Assembly (NCBI GenBank): GCA_028583605.1
Contig: CM053336.1
Location: 22,615,004-22,679,003, forward strand
Direction: 5' to 3'
DNA: 64,000 nucleotides
Source of the DNA: Dastarcus helophoroides
Taxonomy: Eukaryota; Arthropoda; Insecta; Coleoptera; Bothrideridae
The notes under the pieces: model-generated
Seen by the model: only the letters and a program-made list of their open reading frames with translations
Told to the model about the DNA's origin: nothing
The model's database searches: none
Made by a program: the position numbers and the translations under genes
Part shown: one piece after another, positions 1 through 33,044 of the stretch
Numbering within the stretch: the first letter of the stretch is position 1
Layout of the letters: every line of letters starts with the position of its first letter

Positions 1-616
1 GAAACATAAAAAAAAGTTTAAAAAGTTGAAAAAAGTTAGACGGGGATGAAGTGTATCTTAGAAAAATGGGAAAAAGACGAATTTCTAAAAATTTCCAAAT
101 TTTGAGAAATAATCATATCAAGAAAAAATTAAAACTTCATAGAGTTAAATTTTAAGAAAAAATGTGAAAATGAAGTCGAAATTTCAAAAAAGATAAATGT
201 TCAGGATAAAGTTGAAACAAGAGATAGGAGCTCCCTAAAGGATAGTTTGGATAGAGGTTTTTATTTTAACAGCTTATCTGAATGAATTAGCATTTTTTAA
301 TTATGTTAATGATTTACATAATTCAATCTATAAAACTGTGAAATTGTTCAAATAAAAGACCGGAACAAAATAGTTATCAATTTATTAAGAAATAATATAT
401 TTCAGCATAAAGTACATTAAACAATTTAAATATATAGTTAAAATTTAGAGCTTAAGTTTATTTGGCATTTATGGAATATAATGCAAAAGTCATGTATCAT
501 TTTATTCTTATGACTAACAAAAGTTTAATATCACTTTGACGTTATAAAAAAAATAATAAACCTGATATCTAGAACAAGAAATCATCAAAAAGGCACACAA
601 TTATTTATTTCATAAA
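1..616. other. 3' flank of RagA, AT-rich
   Basis: No gene is visible. The first 240 bases are A-rich satellite-like sequence with repeated 'aaaaagt' and 'gtcgaaatttc' words. Bases 240-616 are less repetitive and should hold the 3'UTR of the minus-strand RagA gene. Reverse-strand AATAAA hexamers fall near 604, 458 and 381, but I cannot say which one is used. Confidence 0.5.
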
Positions 617-1644
617 TCATCGATGTACTATGCTCTGAGCTGTATTTGATACTTTTTCAAGCTTCTCAAAGTGCTTTCTGGCATTTCTTATATTAATTAA
701 CGTAACTTCTGATGGAATCTGTGGGTCTGACATACAAACCATAACGTAGGTGTTGCTAGTGAACATATCTATATAAGCAGCAAACGCAGAATTTCGCACT
801 TCCATACTCTGAAACTGGGCTGCCAACTTTGAACATGACAGTTTAAATTGCTTGATTATATTTGACACCTTCTCAAATCGATGCACGTCCCTGTGATCTT
901 TCCTCTGGCAATGCGATATAACTAGAAACGTGGCTCGCTCAAACAAAAGTACTTCATCAGCGTCAACTATATTGGCGAATTGTTGTAAACTACTTTCGAG
1001 CTCTTTAACATTTGGTATAAGCATATAAACTATACTGGACCAAGCCCTGTATAAAGTTTCATCCCAAATCGAAGTCCTAAAGCAGGTGCATTCGAGTGGC
1101 CTTGACAATCTCTTCAAATCAGCTTCCCGTTCTTTAAAAATAATATCTCGTTGATCTTCCGCCACCAAATCCATTTTATGAATGAGACAAAATATCTTGG
1201 CCTCGGGGGAGTTTTGTAAAATGGCCTCTAAACACGACTGGTAGTAGTGCATGTCTTTTTCTAACTCTCGACTTTCCACATCAAAAACATAAATCAGCAC
1301 TTCGACATTCCTAAAAATGTTGTCCCTTTGCGACGCGAAATAGTTCTCCATGAACGCCTCTTGCCCACCGCAATCCCATAAATTTAAGACTAGATTTCCC
1401 AGGAATCTGACGTGAGAATGTTCAACATCGACTGAAATATAACGTGTTATTGCGCATTTTAAATTTAGGGTAAGTCTTACTGGTAGCCCCTAATCTTCTG
1501 GTGTCACGCGCTATGTAATTAGCGAAGATAATGGATCGCATGCTGGTTTTGCCAGAGCCACTTTTGCCCATTAGAAGTACCTACAAAAATTAATCGTAAC
1601 GTGACAGTTCAATATTTCGATATGATTGTCACCTTTTTCTTCAT
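617..1644 (-). CDS. RagA: Ras-related GTP-binding protein A (RagA), complete, 3 exons
   Basis: RagA-type Rag GTPases pair with RagC/D on the lysosome and recruit mTORC1 when amino acids are plentiful. The coding exons on the minus strand are 1644-1633, 1580-1481 and 1431-617, a total of 927 bases or 308 residues. This is close to the 313 of vertebrate RagA. Visible motifs are the P-loop GKSGSGKTS, the G3 motif WDCGGQ at the start of exon 3, HKMD as the G4 base-recognition motif, and the long C-terminal roadblock-type half needed for heterodimers. Both introns obey GT-AG and are tiny (52 and 49 bp). The first splits after MKKK, the second inside the Ile codon of GATIDVEH. An in-frame stop lies upstream of the chosen ATG, so this start is firm; the residues that precede MKKK in vertebrates are absent. 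The gene looks intact. It is divergent from the Pak gene. Confidence 0.95.
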
Positions 1645-2190
1645 TTTTATTTAAATCGTGTTCAATATGACTCTCAAATAACAAATATAAAAGAATTAAA
1701 GAAAACTGGGCATGAAAATTTACGGGTGGATTTATTTTTTAAAGGAACTGTCAGAGTGACGTTTAGGTTTAGGATACATGTGACAGCTGACGAACTGTCA
1801 CTTTGTTTATCTGTCATTGGGGTGCATTCACTGAATGCAGCGCTTTAATTCTCTAAGTTATACAGGCTGCGATTGGAGAATTTTAAGTTATCGTTATTCA
1901 ATGCGTCTTTCTTTTGCAAAGGGATACTTTAACCGTTAATTGAATATACCTAATTAACGCTTTGACCAAAATAGTGATCGTAGCAGCAATTGGTAACTCT
2001 GTTATTGCAGGCTTACAAATAAAAATATATACAGTATAGAACAGCCTTTATTAATTTTTTTGGCCTATAAATCGGTGATAAAAATGTATCAGATTGAAAA
2101 AAATGTGTAAAAAAAAATTTACGAAGCGGTCAAATTTGTGAAAATATTTCGTAAACAGGAACAATGTTATGAAGCAAAGGGTGGATTAAA
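1645..2190. other. RagA upstream region
   Basis: This presumably holds the RagA promoter and 5'UTR on the minus strand. A patch at about 1760-1850 is less AT-rich and carries the repeated words 'gacagctgacgaactgtcac' and 'ctgtcattgg'. I see no clear TATA box or known element. Confidence 0.3.
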
Positions 2191-3790
2191 ATCGAAAAAA
2201 AACTAAATTCCGTGAAATACTTTTAAATTCTGAAACATTTTTTTCTAGAAATGTTGGTCTTAAAATCTGTATGTTGAGTTTAAAGCAGAAATGTAGAGAT
2301 TAAACTTTCAATGGTTCCGAATTTCAAAAAAGATTTTTTTTTGTAATTTCGTATCTTAAGACAAACTTTGGAGGTTAAACAGCTTTTGAAAATATTTCAG
2401 TTCAGAGTTGTTTCCTGGAAGAAACAAATATTTCAAATTTAAAATTGCAATTTCGGGATTAAAAACGAATTTTCGAGAAGACATGAAAAATTCCTATTTA
2501 AATTGGAAATGCGAGGATTAAATTGGAAAAAGTCAAAATCTGAAAACAGCTTACAATTTCTAGAAACATTTTTTCTAGAAATTTCGGACCCAAAGTTATT
2601 TCGAATTTAAAGGGGAAATGTAGCGATTAAACGTCAAAAAAGATTCGAGTTTCAAAAATATATTCTTCTCGTAATCTGAAACTTTAAGTCAAACTTTCGG
2701 GGTCAAAGAACATCAAAACTATTTGAATTGAAGTTGTTTCAAGAAAAAAATAAAAATTTCGATTTTAAAATTGCAAATTCGCGATTTAAGTCAAATTTTC
2801 GAGAAAAAAGTCAAACATTCTGTTTAAATTCAAAATGCGCGGGTAAAATTCGAGAATGGTCAAACATTCTTGAGGAAATCGTAATATCTAAAAACAGTTT
2901 TATAAAAATTTGGGATTCAAAGGTTGTATTTTGAATTTAAACCAGAAATACAGATATTTTACCTCAAAAAAGTTCCGAATTTCGAAAATAGATTTTTCTA
3001 GTAACCTGAAATTTTAAGTCAAACTTTCGAGGTTAAAGAACTTCAAATGCATTTGAATTTAAGTTGTTTCGAGGAAAAAGTAAAAATTTTGCTTTGAAAA
3101 TTGCAACTTTGCGATTTAAGTCGAATTTTTGGGAAAAAGTCAAAAATTCTGTATAAATTCGAAATGCTCGGGTAAAATTCGAAAACAGTCAAAATTTCTT
3201 GAGAAAATCGTAATTTCTAGAAACAATTTTATAGAAAAAGGGGTTATATTTCGAATTTAAAGTAGCAATGCAGAGATTATATGTCAAAAAATTCGGAATT
3301 TCGAAAACACATTTTTCTTGTAATCTGAAATTTTTAGTCAAACTTTCAAGGTTAAAGAACTTCGAAACTATTCAAATTTAAGTTGTTTCGAGGGAAAAGC
3401 AAAAATTTCGATTTCAAAATTGCGAATTCGCGATTTAAGTCGAATTTTGGAGAAAAAAGTCAAAAATTTTGTTTAAATTCGAAATGTGCGTGTAAAATTC
3501 GAAACCAATCAACATTTCTTGAAGAAATCGTAATTTCTAGATAGAGTTTAATAGAAATTTGAGATTCGAAGGTTATATTTTGAATTTAAAGTAGAAATTC
3601 ACAGATTATACCTCAAAAAAGTTCGGAATTTCGAAAACAAATTTTTCTTGTTATCTGAAATTTTAAGTCAACTTTCGAGGTTAGAGAACTTCGAAACCAT
3701 TTAAATTTAATTTATTTCAAGGAAAAAATAAAATATTCCACTTTAAAATTGCATCTTCGGTATTTAAGACGAATTTTCGAAAAATAAGTC
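2190..3790 (+). repeat. Tandem satellite, about 325-bp period, about 5 copies
   Basis: Long blocks recur in the same order. The word 'gggtaaaatt' or a close variant appears at 2841, 3170 and 3490, with a weaker copy near 2511, giving spacings of 329 and 320. The words 'ctgaaattttaagtcaaactt' (shortened), 'gttgtttcgagg' and 'aatttctagaaac' repeat in phase. Copies differ at many positions, so this is an old array. It lies between the divergent RagA and Pak genes. Confidence 0.75.
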
Positions 3791-4560
3791 GAAAATGTTG
3801 TCCAAATTTTTTTATTTTCTAAGTTAGAATAACTCTTAAGTCAAATTTTCAAGGTTAAGAATTTCGGGAACATTTGAATTCAAAGTTGTGTGGAGCAAAA
3901 GTAAAAATTTCGAATTTTTGAGTCCAAAGTTATGATGAGAAAAAGGTTAAGATTTCGAACTTGAAATTTGATATCTTGAGATAAAAATCGACTTTAAGAG
4001 GAAAAGGTAAAAAAAATCAGTTTAAAGTCGATAGTAAGAAAGTTTCGGTGGTAACATATTTCGAAATTATTTAAGATCAAAGTTAAAATGTCCATAAAAC
4101 AGTTGATCCTTTAAATTTAAAATCGAAATTTCTAGACAGTCAAATTTTTAAAAAAAAATCGAAATTTCGAGTTTAAATTTGAAGTCGAACTTTCCGGATT
4201 AAATGACTCCAAGAGTATTTGAGTTCAAAGTTGAAATTTCGAGAAGAAAGTCCAAATTTCATTGAAGTCAAATCCAAAATTGAAATTTCAAGGTTAGAAT
4301 CGAAACTTCGAGAAAATATAAATTCCAATTTCTAGCGAAGAAACTTGAAATTTGGAGCTTAAAGCATTTTGGAAACATTTAAGCTCAATGAAACGAAATA
4401 AATTATTCATTTAGTTCAAATTTTAAGTCTACGGAATCGAAATATATTGTTAAAATTTCCAATAAAAGTTAAAAAATTTAAAATTAAAATTGTTAGTATA
4501 TAATGTCGAAATTGCAAGAACAACCTTCAAATTTCGAAAAAAGTTGAGTTTAATCGAAAT
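3790..4560 (+). repeat. Degenerate AT-rich satellite continuation
   Basis: The same word set (gtcgaaatttc, aaagttgaaat, tcgagtttaaa) continues without a clear long period. No ORF of note and no gene signal. Confidence 0.5.
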
Positions 4561-4740
4561 ATAATTAAGTTTATTCGAAATAACGCTTCCCGGTTTTTGG
4601 GTATCCATCGATTTAAATTATTCAATCAACGAGTAAGCGTTAAATATCCAAACGATTTTTGATGATGCTATCGAATGATTCTGATGTCAAATCTGACATA
4701 TCACAGAATCCAATTGGAATTTCTATGCGCCAGTGCAAAA

Positions 4741-4883
4741 ATTAGTTGTCATTTGTTGCAGTTTGTGCTTGCCGGGCGAAGCTAGTCCGGACATACGCCC
4801 TTACGCGTCCTAATGCATTAGAGCGAGATAGCGCCCCAAAGTATGTGATTTATAATGAAAAATATAAGGAAAATGGTGGCCAC
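4741..4883 (+). promoter_or_regulatory. Putative Pak promoter / first non-coding exon
   Basis: A patch much richer in G+C than its surroundings (about 4760-4850) ends in a good splice donor, CAC|GTAAGTTG, with the exon end at 4883. The Pak start codon lies 4 bases after an acceptor, TTCCTTGTAG at 5193-5202. A 5'UTR exon ending at 4883 spliced to 5203 is therefore the simplest model. The transcription start is inferred, not seen. Confidence 0.5.
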
Positions 4884-5206
4884 GTAAGTTGATAAGAATT
4901 CTGATAATGATAATAATGGAGATGCTTCATTAGTTTCCGCTTGTTTATAATAAGTGATAATTGTCCCCAATCAATTATTATTGGCCAAGGCGATAAATCT
5001 ATATCCAGTGCCTGTCATAATAAGGTAGGTAATTAAGTTGTATTCTCGTAATTTTTCTAGATAAGTTGACGCATTAATCGGCGCGCCCATTCTTTTGTTT
5101 TTATCCAAAAAAATAGCGCCGTTTTCGGGGGTTGCTTTACCGTTGTGTTGGTCCATTGTGGGCGTTATGTAGTTGAAGGTCTAAGCCATTTTTTCCTTGT
5201 AGCAAA

Positions 5207-25837
<20,631 letters not shown>

Positions 25838-28030
25838 CGATAGATGCGACCTGTGGTGGTCGATTTATGTAAAAATGTGACAGACTATAACCCATATTGC
25901 TAGAAATGCATAACCTTGTATTATAGAAAAAAATGACTTATAGCTGCAATTCTAGTTATGTGGGTAGTATTTTCTTAGGGATTAAGCATTTAATAGAGCT
26001 ATGCGGTATAAGTGAAATGTGTGCCTAATTCCATACTAATTCGCGATTATTTTTTTATCAGTTTTATCCATATTGTATTTTTTTGATTTTAGCAATTTTA
26101 TTTTTCCATTTGCGATTATTTTAATGCGATAGCTTAAGCCTAAACAAGTATTTAAATGATAGGTCAGTATCGCAGTTTTTCCTGTGGGTATCTGCTGGCC
26201 AATTTAAAGAGACATGATCATAATTTTTTCTACAAGTTTTTAAAGACTTCAATTACAAATACCCGCAGTAAATACCTAGTTAGTTTTTTCGTGTAGTTCC
26301 AAAATCTTTATTGTAGCTGGGTGCAAATACAACGAACCATAGCTCATTTGATAGATTTGTTTTATAAATAAAAAACAATTTTTAGTGAAACTGGAAATTT
26401 CAAAATTAAAGTTAAATTAGAAATCTCGAATTTATCTATAAAAAAATTTCCTACAAATCAGACCAAAAAAAAAGAAAGAATTGAAATTGAAAAAAAATTT
26501 CAATTTGTAAAAAAAGTGGTTTGAGTTTAACTTGAAAATTCTTTACATTTTTAAAATGAAAATCAATATTTGGGAAAAAGTCGAATTTCAGAAAGAAATA
26601 AAGGAAAAAATGTGTAACTAACTTTTGAGAAAAAATCGAAATTTCTAGAGCAGAATTCTAGATATTTAAAACCAAAATTTCAAGTAAGACGATCGTCATT
26701 AATGAAAAAAAAAAAATCTAGTCCAATTAAAGATTTATGTTGAAAAAAGTTTAAACGTATTTACAGAAATTAATGGTTTAAAAAATCTGGGATATTTTGG
26801 TGATATTCAAAAGAGTAACTGAGAAAAGTGATCATGAAGAAAAATAAAAAATTAAAATTAAAGCTCCAACTGTCTAGTTTTCAGATTTTGCGTTAAAAAA
26901 TAATTAGCAGAAGCATTTTCTGTGCTCCAAATTTTTGTTTGTCTTTGAAAAAAAGGTCTAAAATATATATAGAAAAAGACAACATTTCGAATTTGAAGTT
27001 GAAATTTTAAGAAAAAATGTGAATTTTAAGAAATAAATTAGTTTTGAAAAATTTTTGGCATTCTTAGAAAAGCAGACCGGTTTTTACCAAAAAACATTTC
27101 TAAAAATTATAAAAAAACAAATTTATTTAAGTAACATATAATGTAAATGAATACGAAAAATGAAGCTCCTGGTTCGTTATGATTGGGCCTTTCCTTTATT
27201 CCCTTTATTTGTTATCTTAAACCTTCGAGCTAAAATATTCTGTACCTAAAGATCATGTGCCAAGTTTATCTGCTGTGATTTGATTCAACTGTTGATGACT
27301 AACAGAAATTTCAGGTGTTGATTGATCATCGATAACTCATGACATGTCCGACAGCAAATCGCAGCTTTTTAACTTCTAGTGTGTATCAATGGGATCTCTG
27401 TATGGTGATTTCAGTTTAGTGCTGCAAATATTTTATGACTTTCGGTCTGTATACTATTATTTTTGATTTGTTTGCACTGAGCTTGGAATCGGCTGATTAC
27501 ATTTCAAAATGTGCGTTTCAGGTCACGATAGAAAAAAAAATCTTTAGTCAGTCCGACTTGGTACGGGGAACGTTAGCTAAATTCTCATAAAATTAAGCTT
27601 CTTATGAATTACAGTGTAATGATCAAAATTATTTCACAATTTTTTAAAATTAGGTTTAATTTAAAAGAGGGTGACAAAGTCTGTTCTTTTTAATTATCAG
27701 ATTTTGAAAACTAAAGATCGTATGCAAATAGAATACAACCTGGACTACAAATCGTGCAGCCCTCTAGACTTGTATAGTGAATCCTAGGTAGCTGGAACTA
27801 ACAACAGTTTAAACACAAACACTTAGCGACGCGGTTGCTCTCTAGGAAGGTCCCAGAAGACAAGGATTCTTTATGCACAGACCAATATGTTTGAACATTT
27901 ATTAGACATACGACACTTGTTGGCGATGGCCAATAGTTTCTCTATGAACCAATAGGTGGCGGTAGTACTGAGAGTCGCACGCTCGACGTCCGTTGATACT
28001 TTAGTAGTTACTTATCGGAACATTTGTTGG
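25838..28030 (+). other. Pak 3'UTR and downstream AT-rich DNA
   Basis: The 3'UTR should lie in 25838 to perhaps 26.4 kb; an AATAAA at 26367 is a candidate poly(A) signal. From about 26400 to 27130 the DNA turns into degenerate A-rich satellite, then into ordinary DNA. I see no gene. Confidence 0.4.
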
Positions 28031-28125
28031 CCTTCGAATTGGATATACCAAACTGATGATGTCTAACCAGATTGAAACCGGTCTTTCGTTTCCAAACTTT
28101 GAATTTAATAAATGTGCATTAGAAT
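27820..28125 (+). mobile_element. Repeat with hammerhead core, family 3 (Penelope-like terminus?)
   Basis: An island of balanced composition ending 'gaatttaataaatgtgcatt'. It contains a hammerhead-like core at 28053-28083. By analogy with the 51-kb element it may be the terminus of a third Penelope-like family. There is no coding sequence to prove this. Confidence 0.4.
28053..28083 (+). ncRNA. Hammerhead ribozyme-like core, family 3
   Basis: CTGATGA (28053-28059), stem II TGTCTAACCAGATT (a weak 4-bp helix with one G-U), GAAA (28074-28077), palindromic CCGG and UC as the UH cleavage dinucleotide. All invariant core bases are present, but stem II is poor. Confidence 0.5.
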
Positions 28126-28139
28126 CCTGAAGAAGATTG

Positions 28140-31100
28140 ATAACACAGTTTAAATCTTCAGGTTTGGAGATTTGATAGAAATCTCCAGATTGAATATTTT
28201 AAGAGAGGAAAATGAAAAATCAACGATTTAAAAAATCAAAAGGGCAAAACAGCTTAAAAATGATCAGATTGAAGATTTTGTAAAACAAAGGAAAAGCAAA
28301 ATACCCCAATTTGAAAATTCGGAAAGAAGACATGATGCCAAGATTCTGGGACTTAGAACGAAAAGAAAGTTAGATTTTATGATTTGGAGATTTACTGCAA
28401 AACTGTTCAAAAAAGTTTGAAGGAAGGAATGAATAAAATTAACATTAGGCAAAGCTGTATTTGTAATATTTGAAGACTTTCAGAAGAATGAAAGTTAAAT
28501 TCTAGTAATTTGAAGATCTGAAGTTCAAGAAAAAGTAAAGGTTTCCGAAACTAATTTAGAAAATTCAACTTTTATACCCAAATTTCGTTTTTAATTTTGA
28601 AATTTTTATATTAGTGATAACATAAATTAAAAAAAAATATATATATGCCCCTGAAAATTAAGAGGCCTAATTGATATTAAAAGCTATATAGAGATCCCAT
28701 TAGTAGGCGCATTTTTTAGAGATAATATTTATGAAAACTGATTAAAAATGCAATTGTAACTTTATTAGTTGCCATATTAGCTTTGATTGATTTTATACAT
28801 CAAAGACATTCGTTGTGACATTTATTATTAATTTTTTAGATACTTTTATATATTGTTATTGAAATTAGTGAATAAATTTAGCTACTGCTCAAACCACAGC
28901 TTATTAACAGTAAGATTTATTCAACATTACAGTTGTAACCTATTGTCAGTATATCCAAAACAGCTTTATTCTTTTTTACTGCTAGCTTAATATTATTTAT
29001 TATTGTAATATTTATATTTTACAATTAAGTGTATTTATTCTGTTATTAAAAATCATATATCGCAAGATATTTCAAATTCTTCCTTTTATATACGACCTGT
29101 CAAAAGTTAAGCATTCACTGTCACTATCGAGTCGATTAAAATTCATCATTTTATAAAATTTATTAAATGTAAAAATGCTTCTTAAATGCACAAATCTTAT
29201 CAACAACATGAAAGTAGGAGTCAAGGCGCTAGTTCTTTCATCTCGTTAAATAAATTGAATTTTTCAAAGCTATGAAACTGAAATTCTCGTTACTTTTAAC
29301 TATCGTGTGTACAAAAAGTTTTCTAATCTAGCGAGCTGGTGTTATTTTTTGTAATGTTTACGTATGTTTCTTACTTAATCGACAGATGGGTGAATAAACA
29401 TAACCTTAAAAAATATTTTATTGATTTGAGTTTACAATGGAAGAAAAATCTTTTATTGTTGAATCCTACTGTCGAAAAACTCAAAAAAGCAATCGTGAAT
29501 GGATTTTTTCCATTCCTTTTAGTACTGCAGAATTTTTATATCAAAAAAATAAATGTCAAAAAAAAGTCAATTTAGTAAGTACGAATCAAGTAAGGAACAT
29601 ACGTGAATATGTTAAAAAACTATCAGCAGCACACTAGATTAAAAAAAACTTTTACACTTGGTATAAAAATGCGTTTACCTTAAACTTGAACAATTGAATT
29701 CTATTGACATCAGTTGAGATGTAGTAAGATTATTTCTTCAATAAAATTGAAAGAAAATATTTCAATGTATTCCGTGTTAATTTTTTTCTTCTGAATGGAA
29801 CAATGTAAAGCATCACATTTTGTATTAAAGCGCACAAGAGCTAAACTGTTTTTATTTTTGATTAAGCAAATCTTTCGTCCTGCTTGTTCCATCATTTGAT
29901 CATGAAGATTTCCGCAGTCAGTCAGTATTAGTACATTTTCTGAGATTTTAATTGGTTAAATTATGTTTGGTTAACATTTTAATTACTGATCATTTGGTGA
30001 CTTAGTTTTTGACATGTCGTTTGTGGTATTTTGTTATAACTATCAAAGTTCAAGTGATCTAAATGTAAACAGTGAGTGAATGTATTATGAGTGATGTAGC
30101 TAGTTATAGTATTTTTGCACTAGTATTTATGAAAATAAAAAAATATTGCATAGGTATATTGTTGCCAATGAAAAAAGATAGTGTGTGGTCCTAAATAAAT
30201 CTTTTTATATCCTGTTGCGAGTTATTGTACCCTTTTACTAATTCCTGATCATTATAAATAAAAATCTTCAACGCTGAGCTACCATTGAAATCAGAAATAT
30301 GAGATTTGTACAATGCCAATAATGAAATAAGTATGTTTTTTAGTTTTGTGAGTATCAGTTACAACCAGTTTGAGTTACATGTTCTGTAATGAAACAGTCG
30401 AATGTGCTACAGTTGAAAATATTTACAACCAATGACAGACCGTCACTGTAAATATTTCCAATTTGAAACTATAAGTACAAGTACTTGACGGAGTAACTTT
30501 TATCTGTCTGTACTTTATGAGGAATATTTTCAGGCGAATTGAAGCAATTATTGCTGAGAATTACAAGCTGGTAATCAATATTGATCCAATTTCTATTTTC
30601 CTAGTTAACAAATATTTATAGCTCCAAGGAAGTTCTTTAAAGAGCGCATCTTAACAAATAATAGCACCATAGCACGATTCCAGATGCTCTTTATTAATCC
30701 ATACTGCGCTAGAACAAGTTAATTTGTTTAATGGACATTTTGGCCAGAACATTTTAAAAATGCTGCCACACGCTATCGTAAATTTTAGGTAGGGATTTAT
30801 TAATTAACACTCAGAAAGAAGTTAATATATTCCTACTGTATATCAGCACATTGAATGCACAAAATTGTATGTTCTCTTAACAGTGGAGTGTTCTCAATGG
30901 AAGCTAGGGAAGCACAGCTTTTCTTAAAAAGGTTTAGTTAACTAAGAGGTCGCTAGTAGGAATTTTTTCTAGACATTTTCTGGTTCAGAAATTTGTCCCT
31001 TTTTTTTCTCCAAATTTCTCAAATTGCCTAGTTTCAACTGAACATTTTTATTTCTTACCTAAAATAACGATTCTGTTTTCAAAATAGCGCACCATAATCA

Positions 31101-31676
31101 GAAAATTTCAATTTTTCAAAAAATTTTAAATTGTCAATATTTTGCTGTTTTCTAGAATTTTCTAATTTGGGTTTTCTTCAGATTCGGATGATTTTCTCGA
31201 GATGTTAATTTTAAAATTTTCGACCTATTTCTCGTGTTTTTGAGTACAAATTTTTTACAATGCTTGTGTTTCTTTTGAAATGTTAACTCTTGTCTTTAAA
31301 GTTTTTCGTTAACAATAAAATTTTTTCCTTCCTGACATTTTGGTGTCAAAATGTCTACGTCAACATCAAAATTTCCACTATTTTCTCAAAATTTCAGATT
31401 AAATCTAAAAAAATTGGAAGTTTCAAAATGACAATTTCATTTAAAAATGGAATGTTTCAGTAGTTCAAATTTTGGAATTAGAGTCAAAATGTTTAGAGTA
31501 ATTTTGACATTATTAAACTTTTACAGGTACCTCCTACAATTTTCTGGAAGATTCCATTTTTTTTTCAAAGTTCAAAGTTTTTCAAAGTATGAACTTTCAT
31601 CCATAAATTTTCAACTTTCCCATAAAATTTCGAACATTAGATTTTAGGTTTAAAGTCGAAATAAAAAAAATGTATC
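28140..31676. other. Gene-free AT-rich region
   Basis: Mostly non-repetitive AT-rich DNA. ORFs here are short and lack any recognisable domain. One MITE copy lies at 30.38 kb, and satellite-like words return from about 30980. Function not recognised. Confidence 0.4.
30381..30480. mobile_element. Second, shortened copy of the 17.9-kb MITE
   Basis: 'gttctgtaatgaaacagtcg' plus 'aatgtgctacagttgaaaat' matches both ends of the element at 17841-18104, with the 20-bp minisatellite replaced by 'tttacaaccaatgacagac'. The right end is degenerate. Confidence 0.6.
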
Positions 31677-31678
31677 TA

Positions 31679-32640
31679 CTAGGGTGGTCCGATAAGTACT
31701 TAGCCTACAAAAGAAAAAACCAACATTTTGAAAAAGTGGCGATTTATTTCTCAACGTAGTCTCCTTTTAACTCGATACACATGACCCAGCGATACTCAAA
31801 CTTCTTTAACCCGTCTGAAAAATACATTTTCTCGAGGTCTGCAAAATAGGCATGACTTCCTCATTCGACTCAAAGTTCTGCCCGGCGAGTGACTTCTTCA
31901 ATTTTGGAAATAAATAGAAGTCGCACGGGGCCAAATCTGGAGAATACGGTGGATGGGGCAGCAGTTCGTAGCTCAATTCGACCAATTTGGCCGTAGCGAG
32001 GGCGCAGGTGTGAGCCGGTGCGTTGTCATGGTGGAAGAGCACTTTTTTCTTCGCCGTTTTTTCTGCAATTCGGCGTCGAATCGGCGCAATAATTCGGCAT
32101 AGTACAACCCTGTGATCGTTTTGCCCTTCTCCAGGTAGTAGATGCAGATCACACCTTGTGAATCCCAGAAAACGGTGGCCATCACCTTTCCAGCCGATAG
32201 GACAGTCTTCGCCTTCTTTGGAGCATGTTCACCAGGTGAAGTCCACTGTTTCGACTGTCCCTTAGTCTCTGGCGTGTACCAGTGGATTCATGTTTCGCCG
32301 ACGGTTTCGAAACGACGAAGAAACTCCTTCGGATTGCTCTTAAACAGCGTCAAACACTGCTCTGAAGTGGTCTCACGGTCGCGTTTAGTGTCCGGAGTGA
32401 GAATGCAGCACCCATCGCGCCGAGAGCTTTCTCATGCCCAACATCTTATGCAGGATTTGACCCATGCGGTCTTTTGAGATGCCTACTGTCTCAGCTGTCT
32501 CACGTACCTTCAATCGGCGGTCTGCCAATACGAGATCGTGGATTTTTGTCACGTTATCCTCCGTGGTAGCCGTTTTCGGGGCACCTGGGCGTGGCTCATC
32601 AAAAACCGAGGTGCGACCACGCTGAAAAAGTGAGAAAGGA
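31679..32640 (-). pseudogene. Mariner transposase gene, dead and 5'-truncated
   Basis: Tc1/mariner cut-and-paste transposase. On the minus strand the pieces read from the linker after the HTH (TEDNVTKIHDLVLADRR), through FWDSQGVICIYYLEKG and LFHHDNAPAHT to YSPDLAPCDFYLFPKLK. The last two catalytic Asp are 34 residues apart, i.e. the mariner D34D signature. It is inactivated in several ways: a stop (TGA, 32288-32290) replaces the conserved Trp after the first catalytic site; the first catalytic Asp codon is GGC (Gly, 32297-32299); a frameshift lies near 32070; the 5' part with the HTH and left TIR is missing beyond about 32640. The 3' end CTAGGGTGGTCCGATAAGTA at 31679, preceded by TA, is a typical mariner terminus. 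Confidence 0.9.
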
Positions 32641-33044
32641 GAAATTAAAAAAACGTAAATCTAAATATCTCAAATTTCGAGTTTCTAAACATTTTGAAGT
32701 TTTAGGCGACATTTTGAAAAAATAATTAATTACAGTTTGAATTTAATTTAATATATTAAATTAGAGAGAGAAACTATAGTTTCTTAGTTTTTACTTTTTC
32801 AATTAAAATTTGAAGTAATCTCAAAATTTAGGGAACAAACTGAAATAGTGAAGATTTGTCTCGATATTTCCAAAAAAAAATTTTAAACTGCTTATTATCT
32901 TAATTTAAATTTCAAGCTTATATTCATAAAGTAAATTTATTTTGAGAAAGTCGGATTTAACGAAAAGGAGCAATGTTTGGGAAATGCTGAAATCGGGGAA
33001 AAGTAAGAAAAAAAAGAATTTGCAATAAAAAAAATCAAAACTTA
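32641..33044. other. AT-rich spacer
   Basis: Degenerate satellite-like sequence between the mariner relic and the LINE fragment. No feature seen. Confidence 0.5.

Noticed and set aside
4971..5156. Minus-strand frame of 61 residues near the Pak start
   Set aside because: It overlaps the probable Pak 5' region, with no homology or splice signals.
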